Part shown: one piece after another, positions 26,859 to 35,445 of the stretch
Layout: the number at the start of each line of letters is the position of its first letter
Position numbering within the stretch: the stretch's first letter is position 1
Made by a program: the position numbers and the translations under genes
Notes under the pieces: model-generated
Databases searched by the model: none
Told to the model about the DNA's origin: nothing
The model's input: the letters and a program-made list of their open reading frames with translations, nothing else
Source of the DNA: Geminicoccaceae bacterium
GTDB lineage: Bacteria; Pseudomonadota; Alphaproteobacteria; Geminicoccales; Geminicoccaceae
Assembly (NCBI GenBank): GCA_028279345.1
Contig: JANQNY010000039.1
Coordinates: 1-64,000, forward strand
Direction: 5' to 3'
DNA length: 64,000 bases

Positions 26859-27029
26859 ATGAATTCGGGCACCAGCACCGCTTGGCAGCGCACTGCACTT
26901 TTTCTGTTCGGCTCGCTGATGGCGCTCACCATTCTGGCGAGTACGGCTGCCGTTCAGAGCACCGGAACGTGGCAATCCGCGGGCGCACTCGATACGGGCG
27001 ACGCGCCGATGATCCGCATCATCGAGTAA
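26859..27029 (+). CDS. Small exported or membrane-anchored protein, 56 aa
   Basis: An ATG at 26859 with GGGAG 8 bp upstream opens a 56-residue product: a short polar start (MNSGTSTAWQR), a 20-residue hydrophobic core (ALFLFGSLMALTILASTAAV) and a polar, acidic tail ending MIRIIE. This is either a cleaved signal peptide with a tiny mature part or a single-pass anchor. No family is recognised. It precedes the yaiI-like gene by about 45 bp. Confidence 0.55.
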   Translation: MNSGTSTAWQRTALFLFGSLMALTILASTAAVQSTGTWQSAGALDTGDAPMIRIIE

Positions 27030-27075
27030 TCATCACCCCGTTCGTCCCCGCATCCCCATATGGGGTGCCGGCGCG

Positions 27076-27531
27076 GTGACGAAGGTGTTCGTCGACGCCG
27101 ACGCGTGTCCGGTCAAGGACGAGGTCTATCGCGTCACGGGCCGCCTAGGCATCCAGGTGGTCGTCGTCAGCAACGGTTGGCTACGCGTGCCTGACACGCC
27201 GCTGATCGAGCGTGTGACCGTGAGCGACGGTCTCGATCGCGCTGATGACTGGATTGCTGAACGCGCCGGGCCGGGCGATGTGGTGGTGACCACCGACGTG
27301 CCGCTCGCCCATCGCTGCGTCACCGCCGGCGCGCGGGTTCTGGCGCCGACGGGGCGTGCCTTCACCGAGCAATCCATCGGCAATGATCTTGCCACCCGCA
27401 ACCTCCTGACCGAACTGCGCGACACCGGCGAGATCCGCGGCGGAGGCCGCAGCTTCACCAAGCAGGACCGCTCCAAGTTCTTGCAGGCGCTCGACACCGC
27501 CCTGCAGCAGATCCGACGGACCGGACGCTAG
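27076..27531 (+). CDS. YaiI/YqxD (DUF188) family protein
   Basis: The 151-residue protein begins with GTG and has FVDADACPVKDEVYRV, VVVSNGWLRVP, GPGDVVVTTDVPLAHRC and FTEQSIGNDLATRNLL, all conserved in UPF0178/YaiI proteins. The Asp-rich pattern suggests a PIN-like nuclease fold, but no activity is firmly assigned to the family. Length is standard. It lies 25 bp before panE. Confidence 0.9.
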   Translation: MTKVFVDADACPVKDEVYRVTGRLGIQVVVVSNGWLRVPDTPLIERVTVSDGLDRADDWIAERAGPGDVVVTTDVPLAHRCVTAGARVLAPTGRAFTEQSIGNDLATRNLLTELRDTGEIRGGGRSFTKQDRSKFLQALDTALQQIRRTGR

Positions 27532-27556
27532 CCGCGGCTGCACGAGGTCGGCACCG

Positions 27557-28480
27557 ATGAGTGACACGAAGCTGAGCATTGCGGTCGTCGGCGCCGGTGG
27601 TGTCGGCGGCTATTTCGGTGCTTGTCTCGCCCGCGCCGGGCACGACGTCACCTTCATCGCCCGTGGCGATCATCTGGCAGCCATTCGGGCGGACGGCCTC
27701 CTCATCGAAGGCGCAGAAGCGCCCTTCCACGTGCGGACCGAGGCGACCGACGATCCGGCGACCGTCGGCCCTGTCGATCTCTTGCTGGTGTGCGTGAAGC
27801 TCTGGGACACCGAGGCAGCCGCCGCCGCCAGTCCACCGCTCGTGGGCCCCGAGACGAGCATCGCATCGCTCCAGAACGGCATCGATGCGGAGGCGATGCT
27901 CGCGCGCACGTTCGGCAGCGAGCGCGTCCTCGGCGGTGTCGCCGGCATCTCCGCCTGGATCAAGGCACCCGGCCGGATCGAGAAGCTCGGCGGATTTCAG
28001 CAAATCCGCATCGGCGAGCTCGGCGGCGGCCGATCGGAACGGCTGGAGCGCCTCGGCCGTCACCTCGACCAGCCGGGGATCGACCTGGTCATCGAAGACG
28101 ACATCACCGCGGCGATCTGGAACAAGTTCGTGTTTCTGACCGGCATCAGTGCGCTGACGGCGCTCACCCGCCGGCCGATCGGCGACGTCCGCACCGACCC
28201 GGACACGCGCGCCCTCCTCCAGCAGGTGGTGGGCGAGGCGCGAGCCCTGGGCCGCGCCCGCGGCGTTACCGTCAGGAGCGTGGACGAGACCATGGCCGCG
28301 ATCGACGGCCTGCCGCCCACCATGTTCGCGTCGATGGCCGGCGACCTGCTCGCGGGTCGACACCTCGAGCTTCCCTGGCTTTCGGGCCGCGTCGCGCAGC
28401 TCGGCGAACAGCACGGCATTCCCACCCCGGCCAACCACTTCGTCACCACCGCCCTAAAGCTGCACGCCGCTGGCACTTAA
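27557..28480 (+). CDS. panE: 2-dehydropantoate 2-reductase
   Basis: The 307-residue protein has the NADPH-binding AVVGAGGVGGYFGACLARAG, FIARGDHLAAIRADG, LLVCVKLWDTE, the conserved SLQNGIDAE and the catalytic Lys in WNKFVFLTGIS. It reduces ketopantoate to pantoate, the step after PanB. ApbA/PanE paralogues acting on other 2-oxoacids exist; the presence of panB in the same window favours pantothenate synthesis but the two are 14 kb apart. Confidence 0.85.
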   Translation: MSDTKLSIAVVGAGGVGGYFGACLARAGHDVTFIARGDHLAAIRADGLLIEGAEAPFHVRTEATDDPATVGPVDLLLVCVKLWDTEAAAAASPPLVGPETSIASLQNGIDAEAMLARTFGSERVLGGVAGISAWIKAPGRIEKLGGFQQIRIGELGGGRSERLERLGRHLDQPGIDLVIEDDITAAIWNKFVFLTGISALTALTRRPIGDVRTDPDTRALLQQVVGEARALGRARGVTVRSVDETMAAIDGLPPTMFASMAGDLLAGRHLELPWLSGRVAQLGEQHGIPTPANHFVTTALKLHAAGT

Positions 28481-28722
28481 CGCACCAGAGCACTCGAAAC
28501 ACGCGGGTTTGCCGCCAAGCCCTTTGACCACGTCCCGCCTGAGTGGGCCCCGATCGGGCGGATGACTGCTCGGAGCCCAAACTGACCTATGGGGCGACGC
28601 CGCAATCTGCGGTAACTCAGCGTAGAAATCGGAACTATCGACTGCGCAGAGCGGCAAATCTCAGCTTCTAAGGACGACCTTTTTCGCGCCTTTCAAACCA
28701 CCAAACCACCAGTTGGGCGCCC

Positions 28723-29127
28723 TCATCGCAGATGATAGGTTAACGCCCCAGCGATCACTAGCCGGACAGTATCCGAGCGCAGCTCGGATACATCTTGGAA
28801 GTGAATTCCGCGACTGCCTTCATAAATCAGGTCGGTCGAGAAGAGGTTGCGAAACTCCGCGATAATCGTCGTCTGGCAGTGGACGTATAGGGCAAAACCA
28901 CCTGATTTCGGGACACCCAGTCGGATCGTCGACCCAGACCGGGTTTCCGGCGTCAGATAAGCGGGCTGTCCCCATTTCAAGGTCTCCTCGAGAGGACCGA
29001 CGCCAGGTGTCTTGGCCGCGATCTCAAAGATCAGATCGCGCAAACCTAACAGCCCAAGGCGAGCCGTCTCGGGAAAGCAGGCATACGCCGCCTCGACACG
29101 CGAGTTTTGGAAAGACACTTGTACCAT
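28723..29127 (-). CDS. DUF1801 domain protein
   Basis: The 134-residue protein has the DUF1801 (YdhG-like) pattern: LRDLIFEIAAKTPGVGPLEETLKWGQPAYLTP, then SGFALYVHC-type strand and a late SELRSDTVRLVIAGALTYHLR. Function is unknown for the family; a small-molecule-binding role has been suggested. The start at 29127 is chosen because the domain begins soon after; no clear ribosome binding site is visible. Base composition is lower in GC than its neighbours. Confidence 0.7.
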   Translation of the reverse strand: MVQVSFQNSRVEAAYACFPETARLGLLGLRDLIFEIAAKTPGVGPLEETLKWGQPAYLTPETRSGSTIRLGVPKSGGFALYVHCQTTIIAEFRNLFSTDLIYEGSRGIHFQDVSELRSDTVRLVIAGALTYHLR

Positions 29128-29233
29128 TGTTGCAGAGCATATCCTTGATGGAATGTCGGCTCTGTCCGCAATGCGGCCATGATGCGGGACGGTACCGACG
29201 TCTGACGTCCGTCCGAGGCCGAACCGGCGAAGC

Positions 29234-29653
29234 TCAGCTCGGCGGCGGTCCGTCGGAAACACCCAAGCAGACGAGATGGCCGTCGGGGTCGCGAAGGTAG
29301 AGCTCGGTCATGCCGTACCACTGCTGCACCGGCCCTTTGACGATGTGATCTGCCGGCAAGCGGTCCGCGGCACCGTGCGGGTCGTAGCCGCGGAGGTACA
29401 AAGCTGACGTCGGCGCTGCTTCACCCTTTGCCATGACGCCCGGAAGGTCCGCTTCGAGCGATGCCCTGGTCTGCAGCATCAGCTCCGCGCCCTGCCAAGC
29501 GAGCATGACGAAGACCGCCGCATCGGCGCTGCCGTCCGTCCGCACCGCTCGATCGGCGTCGACCGCCATCTTGACCTCGAACCCGAGCAGATCGCGCCAG
29601 AACGTCAGCGCGCGATCCATGTCCGCGACCATCAGATTGGCCACGATCGACAT
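29234..29653 (-). CDS. VOC (glyoxalase/bleomycin-resistance) protein
   Basis: The 139-residue protein has the vicinal-oxygen-chelate pattern: SIVANLMVADMDRALTFWRD at the start, LLGFEV, AELMLQTRASL, and the C-terminal YLRDPDGHLVCLG. These folds bind a metal or hydrophobic ligand. Family members include glyoxalases, fosfomycin or bleomycin binders and dioxygenases; this one cannot be assigned further. Confidence 0.8.
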   Translation of the reverse strand: MSIVANLMVADMDRALTFWRDLLGFEVKMAVDADRAVRTDGSADAAVFVMLAWQGAELMLQTRASLEADLPGVMAKGEAAPTSALYLRGYDPHGAADRLPADHIVKGPVQQWYGMTELYLRDPDGHLVCLGVSDGPPPS

Positions 29654-29710
29654 CGCTACCCTCCCCCTCGTCTATGCTCCGATCACGATACAACGACGCC
29701 CTGTTCGCCC

Positions 29711-30520
29711 TCAATCCAAGTCGGCGAGGCCACCGTCGAACTCCTGGCTGCAGAACGTGCCGCCGTGAAACTGGTCACCGATCGGGTCCGGCGGCAGCTT
29801 CGCCTGCTCGGCCATGGCGAAGGCGACGTGGTCCTCGGCGTGGTGCTTCGGCCGGTAGCCGAGCGCGCGGGCATGGCTGTTGTCCCACCAGGCACGCTCG
29901 CAGTGCGACATGCCGTAAACGACGTCATCCACGATCGCGGGGTGGTCGAGGCCGATGCGGATGAGCTGCACCAAGTCCTCGGGATGCAGCCACATCGACA
30001 GCCGGCGGTGATCGGCCGGGCGATCGGCGACGTTGCCGATGCGGATGTTGAAGACGCGAACGCCGTACTTCCGGGCGTAGAGCGAGCCCAGCGCCTCGCC
30101 GAACACCTTGGAGACGCCATAGCGCGTGTCCGGCCGCGCCTGGACGTCATGGTCGATCCGGCCGTCGCGGCGATAGAAGCCAATGGCGTGATTGGACGAC
30201 GCGAAGATCACGCGCTTGACCCCCTTCGTCCGCGCCGCCTCGAACGTGTTATAGAGGCCCACGATGTTGGCCTCGTGGATCGCCTCCCATGGCCCTTCGA
30301 CCGAGTAGCCGCCCATGTGAATGAGGCCGTCGGCACCATCGAGCAGCGCGTCCACGGCTACGCGGTCGGCGAGGTCGACTGCCTGGAAGGTTTCATCGGC
30401 GGCAAGGTCCTCGGGCGGGCGGCGGCTGCTGAGCACGAGTTCGGGCCAGAGCCCCTTCAAGAGCGGCCGGATCTGCCGGCAAACCCCACCGGACGCGCCG
30501 GTCATCACCACCTTCTGCAA
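29711..30520 (-). CDS. udh: Uronate dehydrogenase-like SDR
   Basis: The 269-residue extended SDR enzyme aligns by eye with uronate dehydrogenase: VVMTGASGGVCRQI, LIHMGGYSVEGPWEAIHEAN, VIFASSNHAIGFYRRDGRID, the catalytic YGVSK (Tyr-x-x-x-Lys) and AWWDNSHARALGYRPK. Uronate dehydrogenase oxidises galacturonate or glucuronate with NAD to aldarolactones. No ATG fits; the TTG at 30520 has GGGAGG 7 bp upstream and gives the family's usual length (about 265). Related sugar epimerases are the main alternative. No aldarate pathway gene adjoins it. Confidence 0.8.
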   Translation of the reverse strand: MQKVVMTGASGGVCRQIRPLLKGLWPELVLSSRRPPEDLAADETFQAVDLADRVAVDALLDGADGLIHMGGYSVEGPWEAIHEANIVGLYNTFEAARTKGVKRVIFASSNHAIGFYRRDGRIDHDVQARPDTRYGVSKVFGEALGSLYARKYGVRVFNIRIGNVADRPADHRRLSMWLHPEDLVQLIRIGLDHPAIVDDVVYGMSHCERAWWDNSHARALGYRPKHHAEDHVAFAMAEQAKLPPDPIGDQFHGGTFCSQEFDGGLADLD

Positions 30521-30635
30521 CGCATCGCCTCCCAGACCGAGCATCGACCCTAGCAAGCTCACGAGCCCGCGACAGCTCTTTCGCCGCAGGCCAGCCATCG
30601 CCACGTCGCTACTGGTGCAAAGCCAGGGAGACGTC

Positions 30636-31241
30636 ATGCGCACGCTGATCTTCGCCGCTGCTCTCATCCTCACGGCGGGCGCCGCCACGGCGGAGGAAAC
30701 CGCCAAAGCCGTGTTTGCCGGCGGCTGTTTCTGGTGCGTCGAGAGCGATTTCGACAAGGTGCCCGGCGTGCTCGCGACGGTGTCGGGCTATACGGGCGGC
30801 CACGCCGACAACCCGACGTACAAGCAGGTGGTCGCGGGCAATACAGGCCACCGCGAAGCCGTCCAGATCACCTACGATCCGAACGTGGTGAGCTACGAGC
30901 GGCTTCTCGACGTCTTCTGGCACTCGGTCGATCCGACCGACGCCAGCGGTCAGTTCTGCGATCGCGGCTTCTCCTACACGACGGCGGTCTACATCGAGAA
31001 CAAGGAAGAGCGAACGCTTGCCGAGCAATCGAAGGCCGAAGCCGCGCAGACCCTCGACCAGCCCATCGTTACGCCGATCGAGCAAGCCGGCGCGTTCTGG
31101 CCGGCCGAGATCTACCACCAGGACTACTACCGCAAGAACCCGCGGCGCTATCAGTTCTACCGCTGGAGTTGTGGACGCGACGCCCGCATCCGTGATGTCT
31201 GGGGCGAACGCGCCTTCGCCGGCATCGAAGGGCACGGCTGA
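30636..31241 (+). CDS. msrA: Secreted peptide-methionine (S)-S-oxide reductase
   Basis: The 201-residue protein carries the MsrA active site GGCFWCVESDF (catalytic Cys near residue 30), GYTGGHADNPTYKQV, HREAVQITYDP and IYHQDYYRKNP. It begins with a signal peptide (MRTLIFAAALILTAGAATAEE), so it repairs oxidised methionine in periplasmic proteins rather than in the cytoplasm. CAGGGAG lies 6 bp before the ATG. Resolving Cys residues are present downstream (FCDRGFS and SCGRDA). No msrB is adjacent. Confidence 0.92.
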   Translation: MRTLIFAAALILTAGAATAEETAKAVFAGGCFWCVESDFDKVPGVLATVSGYTGGHADNPTYKQVVAGNTGHREAVQITYDPNVVSYERLLDVFWHSVDPTDASGQFCDRGFSYTTAVYIENKEERTLAEQSKAEAAQTLDQPIVTPIEQAGAFWPAEIYHQDYYRKNPRRYQFYRWSCGRDARIRDVWGERAFAGIEGHG

Positions 31242-31276
31242 CCGGGAACCTCCCGTCGCGCCAGCCCATGTCTGGC

Positions 31277-31888
31277 TCAGGTCTTGCTGACGAAGCTCTT
31301 GACCGCCTCCAGCTCGACGGCAGTCAGCTCGTGGCCGCCCGGGTGCATGAGAACGTCGACGGATGCACCCCGCGCGCGCAACGCTGCCACCAGTGCGTTG
31401 GTTGTCGGTGCCGGTGCAATCGGGTCCCGCTCACCGGCGGTAACGAGCAGCTCAGCCCCTTCGAGCGGCGTCAGCGGCGGCTCGAAGGGGATGAGCGGGT
31501 GCAGAAGCGCCAGCCGCCTAACGACGGACGGATGCTCGAACAGGAGGTTGGCGAGCAGGTTCGCGCCGTTCGAATAGCCGATGCCGATGGCATCCGTGAT
31601 GCCATGCTCCTTGAGCGCATTCGCAAGGAACACAGCGAAGGCATCGGTGCGCGCCTTGAGGTCCTCCATATCGTAGACGCCCATCGCCTTGCGCCTGAAG
31701 AACCGCGCCATGCCGTTCTCGTCGACATTGCCGGCGATGCTCAGGAGCATAGCACCTGGCGCCACCCGTCGGCCGAGCTCCAGAAACGAGCGGGCATCAT
31801 CTCCGGTGCCGTGCAGGAGGACGAGCGCCGGTTGCTCCGGGGCGCCCGCCTCCATCACGTAGCGATAGCCATAGCGCTCGCGCCACAT
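31277..31888 (-). CDS. MhqD-like carboxylesterase/phospholipase
   Basis: This 203-residue alpha/beta hydrolase has LVLLHGTGDDARSFL, the nucleophile elbow GIGYSNGANL (Ser) and the catalytic HPGGHELT (His), with an Asp in AGERDPIAP. The pattern matches small serine esterases such as MhqD of Bacillus, encoded with the ring-cleaving dioxygenase MhqO. Here too it follows a two-domain VOC dioxygenase, with a TGATG overlap, so the two are translated together. Confidence 0.85.
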   Translation of the reverse strand: MWRERYGYRYVMEAGAPEQPALVLLHGTGDDARSFLELGRRVAPGAMLLSIAGNVDENGMARFFRRKAMGVYDMEDLKARTDAFAVFLANALKEHGITDAIGIGYSNGANLLANLLFEHPSVVRRLALLHPLIPFEPPLTPLEGAELLVTAGERDPIAPAPTTNALVAALRARGASVDVLMHPGGHELTAVELEAVKSFVSKT

Positions 31889-32808
31889 CAGACGAGCTCC
31901 GGCAGGACGTGTTCGAGCCGGGCGCGCAGGTGCGCGTGCTGCTTGGGCAGCTTGAGCTCGCTTCCCAGCGTTTCCGCCGGCTCGTCGACGGTGAAGCCGG
32001 GCTCGTTGGTCGCGACCTCGAACAGCACACCGCCGGGGCTGCGGAAGTAGATCGCGTGGAAGTAGTCGCGATCGATCGGCGGCGTGACGGCGAAGCCGGC
32101 ATCGAGCAGGCGCTCGCGCACGGCGAGCTGGGCCGCCCGATCAGCGACCGCGAAGGCCACATGGTGTACGCTGCCGACGCCTTGGCTCGCCGGCGCATCG
32201 CTCGACGCGTTCAGATCGACGAAGCGCGCGGCGCTGCCGGCAGGCGCTGACAACCGCTCCAGCGAGCCTTCCCTGTCGGCCGCCTCATAGTCCATGAGCC
32301 CCGTCAAGAGCGCAGCGGTGGGTGCGACGTCACCCAGCTCGAGCGTTACGCCGTGAAACCCTCGGATCGCCACCCCGTCGAAGCCGGGGGCCGACCAGCC
32401 AGGCCGCTGGTCGTCGGGCGCCTCCACCAGCGCCAGGCCGAGACCGTCCGGGTCGACGAACCGGAGCAGCGGCGCATCGAACCGAACGCTCCGTTCGCTG
32501 GTAACGCCGGCACTCTCGAGGTGCTGCGCCCACCACTCGAGACTGCCAGCCGGCACCGCGAACTGGGTCTCGCTCACCTCCCCGACACCGCGGCGGCCCC
32601 TCGGCAGCTGCGCCCAGGGGAAGAAGGTCAACGCCGAACCCGGCCTGCCGATTTCGTCGCCGTAGTAGAGATGGTAGACGCTCGGATCGTCGAAGTTCAC
32701 GGTCTTCTTGACGAACCGCATCCCCAAGACATCGCGGTAGAAGGTGAGATTGGCCTGGGGTGGGCCGCTGATGGCCGTAACGTGGTGCAAACCTTGGACC
32801 TGGGTCAT
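31888..32808 (-). CDS. MhqO-like ring-cleaving dioxygenase
   Basis: The 306-residue protein has two VOC modules: residues 1-130 (GLHHVTAISGPPQANLTFYR, FVKKTVNFDDPSVYHLYYGD, RGRRGVGEVSETQFAV) and about 155-290 (GFHGVTLEL, GSVHHVAFAVADRAAQL, DRDYFHAIYFRSPGGVLFEV). This is the signature of the MhqA/MhqO hydroquinone- or quinone-linked dioxygenases, which cleave aromatic rings using Fe(II). AGGAG lies 8 bp before the ATG. With the esterase it probably detoxifies quinones. The substrate is inferred from the family only. Confidence 0.85.
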   Translation of the reverse strand: MTQVQGLHHVTAISGPPQANLTFYRDVLGMRFVKKTVNFDDPSVYHLYYGDEIGRPGSALTFFPWAQLPRGRRGVGEVSETQFAVPAGSLEWWAQHLESAGVTSERSVRFDAPLLRFVDPDGLGLALVEAPDDQRPGWSAPGFDGVAIRGFHGVTLELGDVAPTAALLTGLMDYEAADREGSLERLSAPAGSAARFVDLNASSDAPASQGVGSVHHVAFAVADRAAQLAVRERLLDAGFAVTPPIDRDYFHAIYFRSPGGVLFEVATNEPGFTVDEPAETLGSELKLPKQHAHLRARLEHVLPELV

Positions 32809-32913
32809 GAGACGAACTCCTGTTTCACCACTAGCTGCGATGTATGCGTGGGAAGAACAATCGTCGCCGACAGCAAGAGAGCGTTTCCGTGAACGATACA
32901 ATCGGCGGTCGCC

Positions 32914-33276
32914 ATGAGCCTGGTCATCTGGGTCGCGCTCGGCGGTGCCGTCGGGGCCTCGCTTCGCCACCTGCTTGCCATTGCGGCCGCGAGCCTCCTC
33001 GGACCAGCGTTCCCATTCGGCACACTTGCCTGCAACGTGCTGGGCTCAGCGGCAATCGGCTGGCTGGCGGTCACGCTGGAGCACGACATCGGCCGCGCCT
33101 TCTGGATGATCGGTGTGCTCGGCGGTTTCACCACGTTCTCCGCCTTCAGCCTGCAGACGCTCGAGCTGGCGCAACAGGGGCATATGGGCTTGGCGCTCCT
33201 CTACATCACCCTGTCGCTGACGCTCTGTCTCGTTGGCGTCGCTCTGGGCATGGCGTTGGGCCGCAATCTCGGATGA
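32914..33276 (+). CDS. crcB: Fluoride exporter CrcB/Fluc
   Basis: The 120-residue protein has four transmembrane helices and the Fluc motifs GGAVGASLRHLL, FPFGTLACNVLGS (pore Asn) and GVLGGFTTFSAFSLQTLEL (the Phe-box region). It forms a dual-topology dimeric channel that expels fluoride. It is a single full-length copy. I searched the 105 bp upstream for a fluoride riboswitch and found no convincing one. Confidence 0.93.
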   Translation: MSLVIWVALGGAVGASLRHLLAIAAASLLGPAFPFGTLACNVLGSAAIGWLAVTLEHDIGRAFWMIGVLGGFTTFSAFSLQTLELAQQGHMGLALLYITLSLTLCLVGVALGMALGRNLG

Positions 33277-33587
33277 GCGCGCGCGAGACCTTGGCTGCGC
33301 CTGCAGACCCGGGGTACGTGGCGGTGCGTCCCGTGCTGCTGGTGTTCGGCCGGCCGATGTGGCACCGATAGGTGTTGCCCCCGGCCGCGGGGGTGCCGGA
33401 GATGCCAACATTGTCGGCGTCCCGAGCTTGCCGAAAGTCGTCTGCGGGAACCGAGCATGGCCTGCCCAACCGACCAGCAAAGAGGATGAGCGCGTCGACC
33501 AGAGGTCGTGACGTATCGGCGACGAACCGGCGCGCGCGGCGGCCAGGGCCAGCAGCCGGCGCCACGTCGGCATCGCCGGCCGGTCAG
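33277..33587. other. Unassigned interval or N-terminal leader (310 bp)
   Basis: The frame of the downstream GGDEF-EAL gene is open through 33372-33587 from a GTG, but the encoded stretch is low-complexity, Arg/Ala/Ser-rich and unlike any domain. It may be untranslated leader or an N-terminal extension. No hairpin or repeat is obvious. Confidence 0.4.
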
Positions 33588-35357
33588 ATGGCCACCAGCC
33601 TATGCATGCCTCCGAACGTGTCGTTGACCGCGCTGCTGGCATGCCTGCCCGACGCGGCCGCGCTGACCGACGCCGGGGGTAGGCTGCTCAGCTTCAACGA
33701 CAAGTTCGCGCAAGCGACCCGCTCGCCGTCCGCAGACCTGGAAGGCCGGGACATCGCCGAGTTCCTGCATCTGCCGGAGCGCGGCGGCGCCATCGCCGCC
33801 GCTACCGCCCATTTGGCGCGTGCCGGAGCCGAGCCCTTGTCGGCGCAGGTCGTCTTGGGCCGACGCGGGCACGGCGGACGGCGCTGTCACCTGCACGTCG
33901 CGCGGCTCGACGACGGTGGCGTGACGCACATGCTGTTCGTCCTGCGGGACATCGTTCCGGAGCAGCGCCTGCAGCGACGCATCAATCGGGCGGCGCGCAC
34001 GGACGCGCTGACGGGCCTCTTGAACCGTGGTGCCTTCACCCACGAGATGGAGCTCGCCATCCGCAGCGCCCAGGAAGATGACCAGCGTCTCGGGCTGCTC
34101 TTCATCGACCTCGACGGGTTCAAGGCGATCAACGACAGCCATGGCCACGAGGTGGGTGACAGTACGCTGGTCGAGATCGCGCGGCGCTTCGCGCGTACCG
34201 TCCGCCGCGACGATCTGCTCGGTCGGTGGGGCGGCGACGAGTTCGCCTGCCTCGTCCACCTGCCGGCGGGCGACAAGGCCGTCCTCGAGGTCGCCGAGCG
34301 CCTGCTGGTGGAGGCGAGCCTCCCGCTGCCGCCACCGGTGGGCGTGGGCCTCGGCGCGTCGATCGGAATCGCCCGGATGCCCGACGACGCGAGCACTGCC
34401 GCGAGCTTTCTCGGCTGCGCCGATCAGGCGCTCTACGAGGCCAAGGCACGAAGCGGCCGGACATGGTGCGCATTTGCGCCCGCCATCGCCCAACGCTCCA
34501 AGGAACGCGCGCGACTGCAGCACGATCTGCGACGTGCGATCAACGCCGGCGAACTCCAGCTCTACTACCAGCCGATCGTCGATGCGGCGACCTTGGAGCC
34601 CTACTGTTTCGAGGCGCTGATCCGCTGGCTGCATCCCGAACGCGGGGTGCTGGCACCGGGCGCATTCCTCAGCCTGCTGACCACCTCCGGCGACAAGACC
34701 ATGCGTCTTTTGGAGGTGCAAATCGAACGCGCGTTCGCTGACGCGGACCGGCTCTTGCCGGCGGCATCGGAGATCGCCCTCAACGTCGACGCCCGGCTGA
34801 TCGGACGGACCGAGGCCTTCAGCCTGCTCGAGCCCTTGCAGTCGCGGCTCACGGCCGCGGGCGGCAACCTATGTGTCGAACTCACCGAAGTTGCCTTCGA
34901 CGAGCAGCCGCAGAAGCTGCAGAGCTTCATCCAAGATGTGCGCAAACACCGCATGCGGCTCGCGATCGACGACTTCGGTGTCGGTCAGGCGTCGTTGCTC
35001 CGGCTGCGCGACATCCGCTTCGACATCCTCAAGGTCGATCGGTCATTCATCCGCTCGATCGCGGTGAGCGCGCGGGATCGCACGATCAGCGCGCTGGCTG
35101 CCCAGGTCGCCGGCGAGCTTTCCGGCACCAGCGTCGCGGAGGGCGTGGAGACCGCGGCGCAGGTGGCGTGGGCGCGGCAGCTCGGCTACCACGCGCTCCA
35201 GGGCTTCCGGATCGCACGCCCGATGCCGGCGAGCGCCGTTCCCGAGTGGCGGGCACGCTGGGCGGCCGTCGAGCGCCGGCGGCTGCTCGAGGAGATGGCC
35301 GGACTAGGCGAAAATGGCCTGCGACCTTGGCATGCGACGTACCTTTCGGACAATTGA
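33588..35357 (+). CDS. PAS-GGDEF-EAL cyclic di-GMP protein
   Basis: This product of about 589 residues has a PAS-like sensor (residues about 8-125), a GGDEF diguanylate cyclase domain (about 130-300) with intact WGGDEFACLVH and an inhibitory I-site RRDD five residues before it, and an EAL phosphodiesterase domain (about 315-560) with CFEALIRW, LNVDARL, ELTEVAFDE, AIDDFGVG, LKVDRSFI and VAEGVET. All main catalytic motifs are intact in both enzymes, so it may make or degrade c-di-GMP depending on signals sensed by the PAS domain. No membrane segment is seen. The start is uncertain: in-frame options lie at 33372, 33486, 33588 and 33606. Confidence 0.85.
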   Translation: MATSLCMPPNVSLTALLACLPDAAALTDAGGRLLSFNDKFAQATRSPSADLEGRDIAEFLHLPERGGAIAAATAHLARAGAEPLSAQVVLGRRGHGGRRCHLHVARLDDGGVTHMLFVLRDIVPEQRLQRRINRAARTDALTGLLNRGAFTHEMELAIRSAQEDDQRLGLLFIDLDGFKAINDSHGHEVGDSTLVEIARRFARTVRRDDLLGRWGGDEFACLVHLPAGDKAVLEVAERLLVEASLPLPPPVGVGLGASIGIARMPDDASTAASFLGCADQALYEAKARSGRTWCAFAPAIAQRSKERARLQHDLRRAINAGELQLYYQPIVDAATLEPYCFEALIRWLHPERGVLAPGAFLSLLTTSGDKTMRLLEVQIERAFADADRLLPAASEIALNVDARLIGRTEAFSLLEPLQSRLTAAGGNLCVELTEVAFDEQPQKLQSFIQDVRKHRMRLAIDDFGVGQASLLRLRDIRFDILKVDRSFIRSIAVSARDRTISALAAQVAGELSGTSVAEGVETAAQVAWARQLGYHALQGFRIARPMPASAVPEWRARWAAVERRRLLEEMAGLGENGLRPWHATYLSDN

Positions 35358-35445
35358 TCTACGGTCATAACCGCCGAACAACGCATGCGCGTGCGGTCGG
35401 CCAGCGGCCGCGACGCTCGCTGGTCTGACGCCAAGGGAGGACACC

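Noticed and set aside
32809-32913. Fluoride riboswitch upstream of crcB
   Set aside because: I did not find the conserved pseudoknot and GGAGU-like segments in the 105-bp gap.
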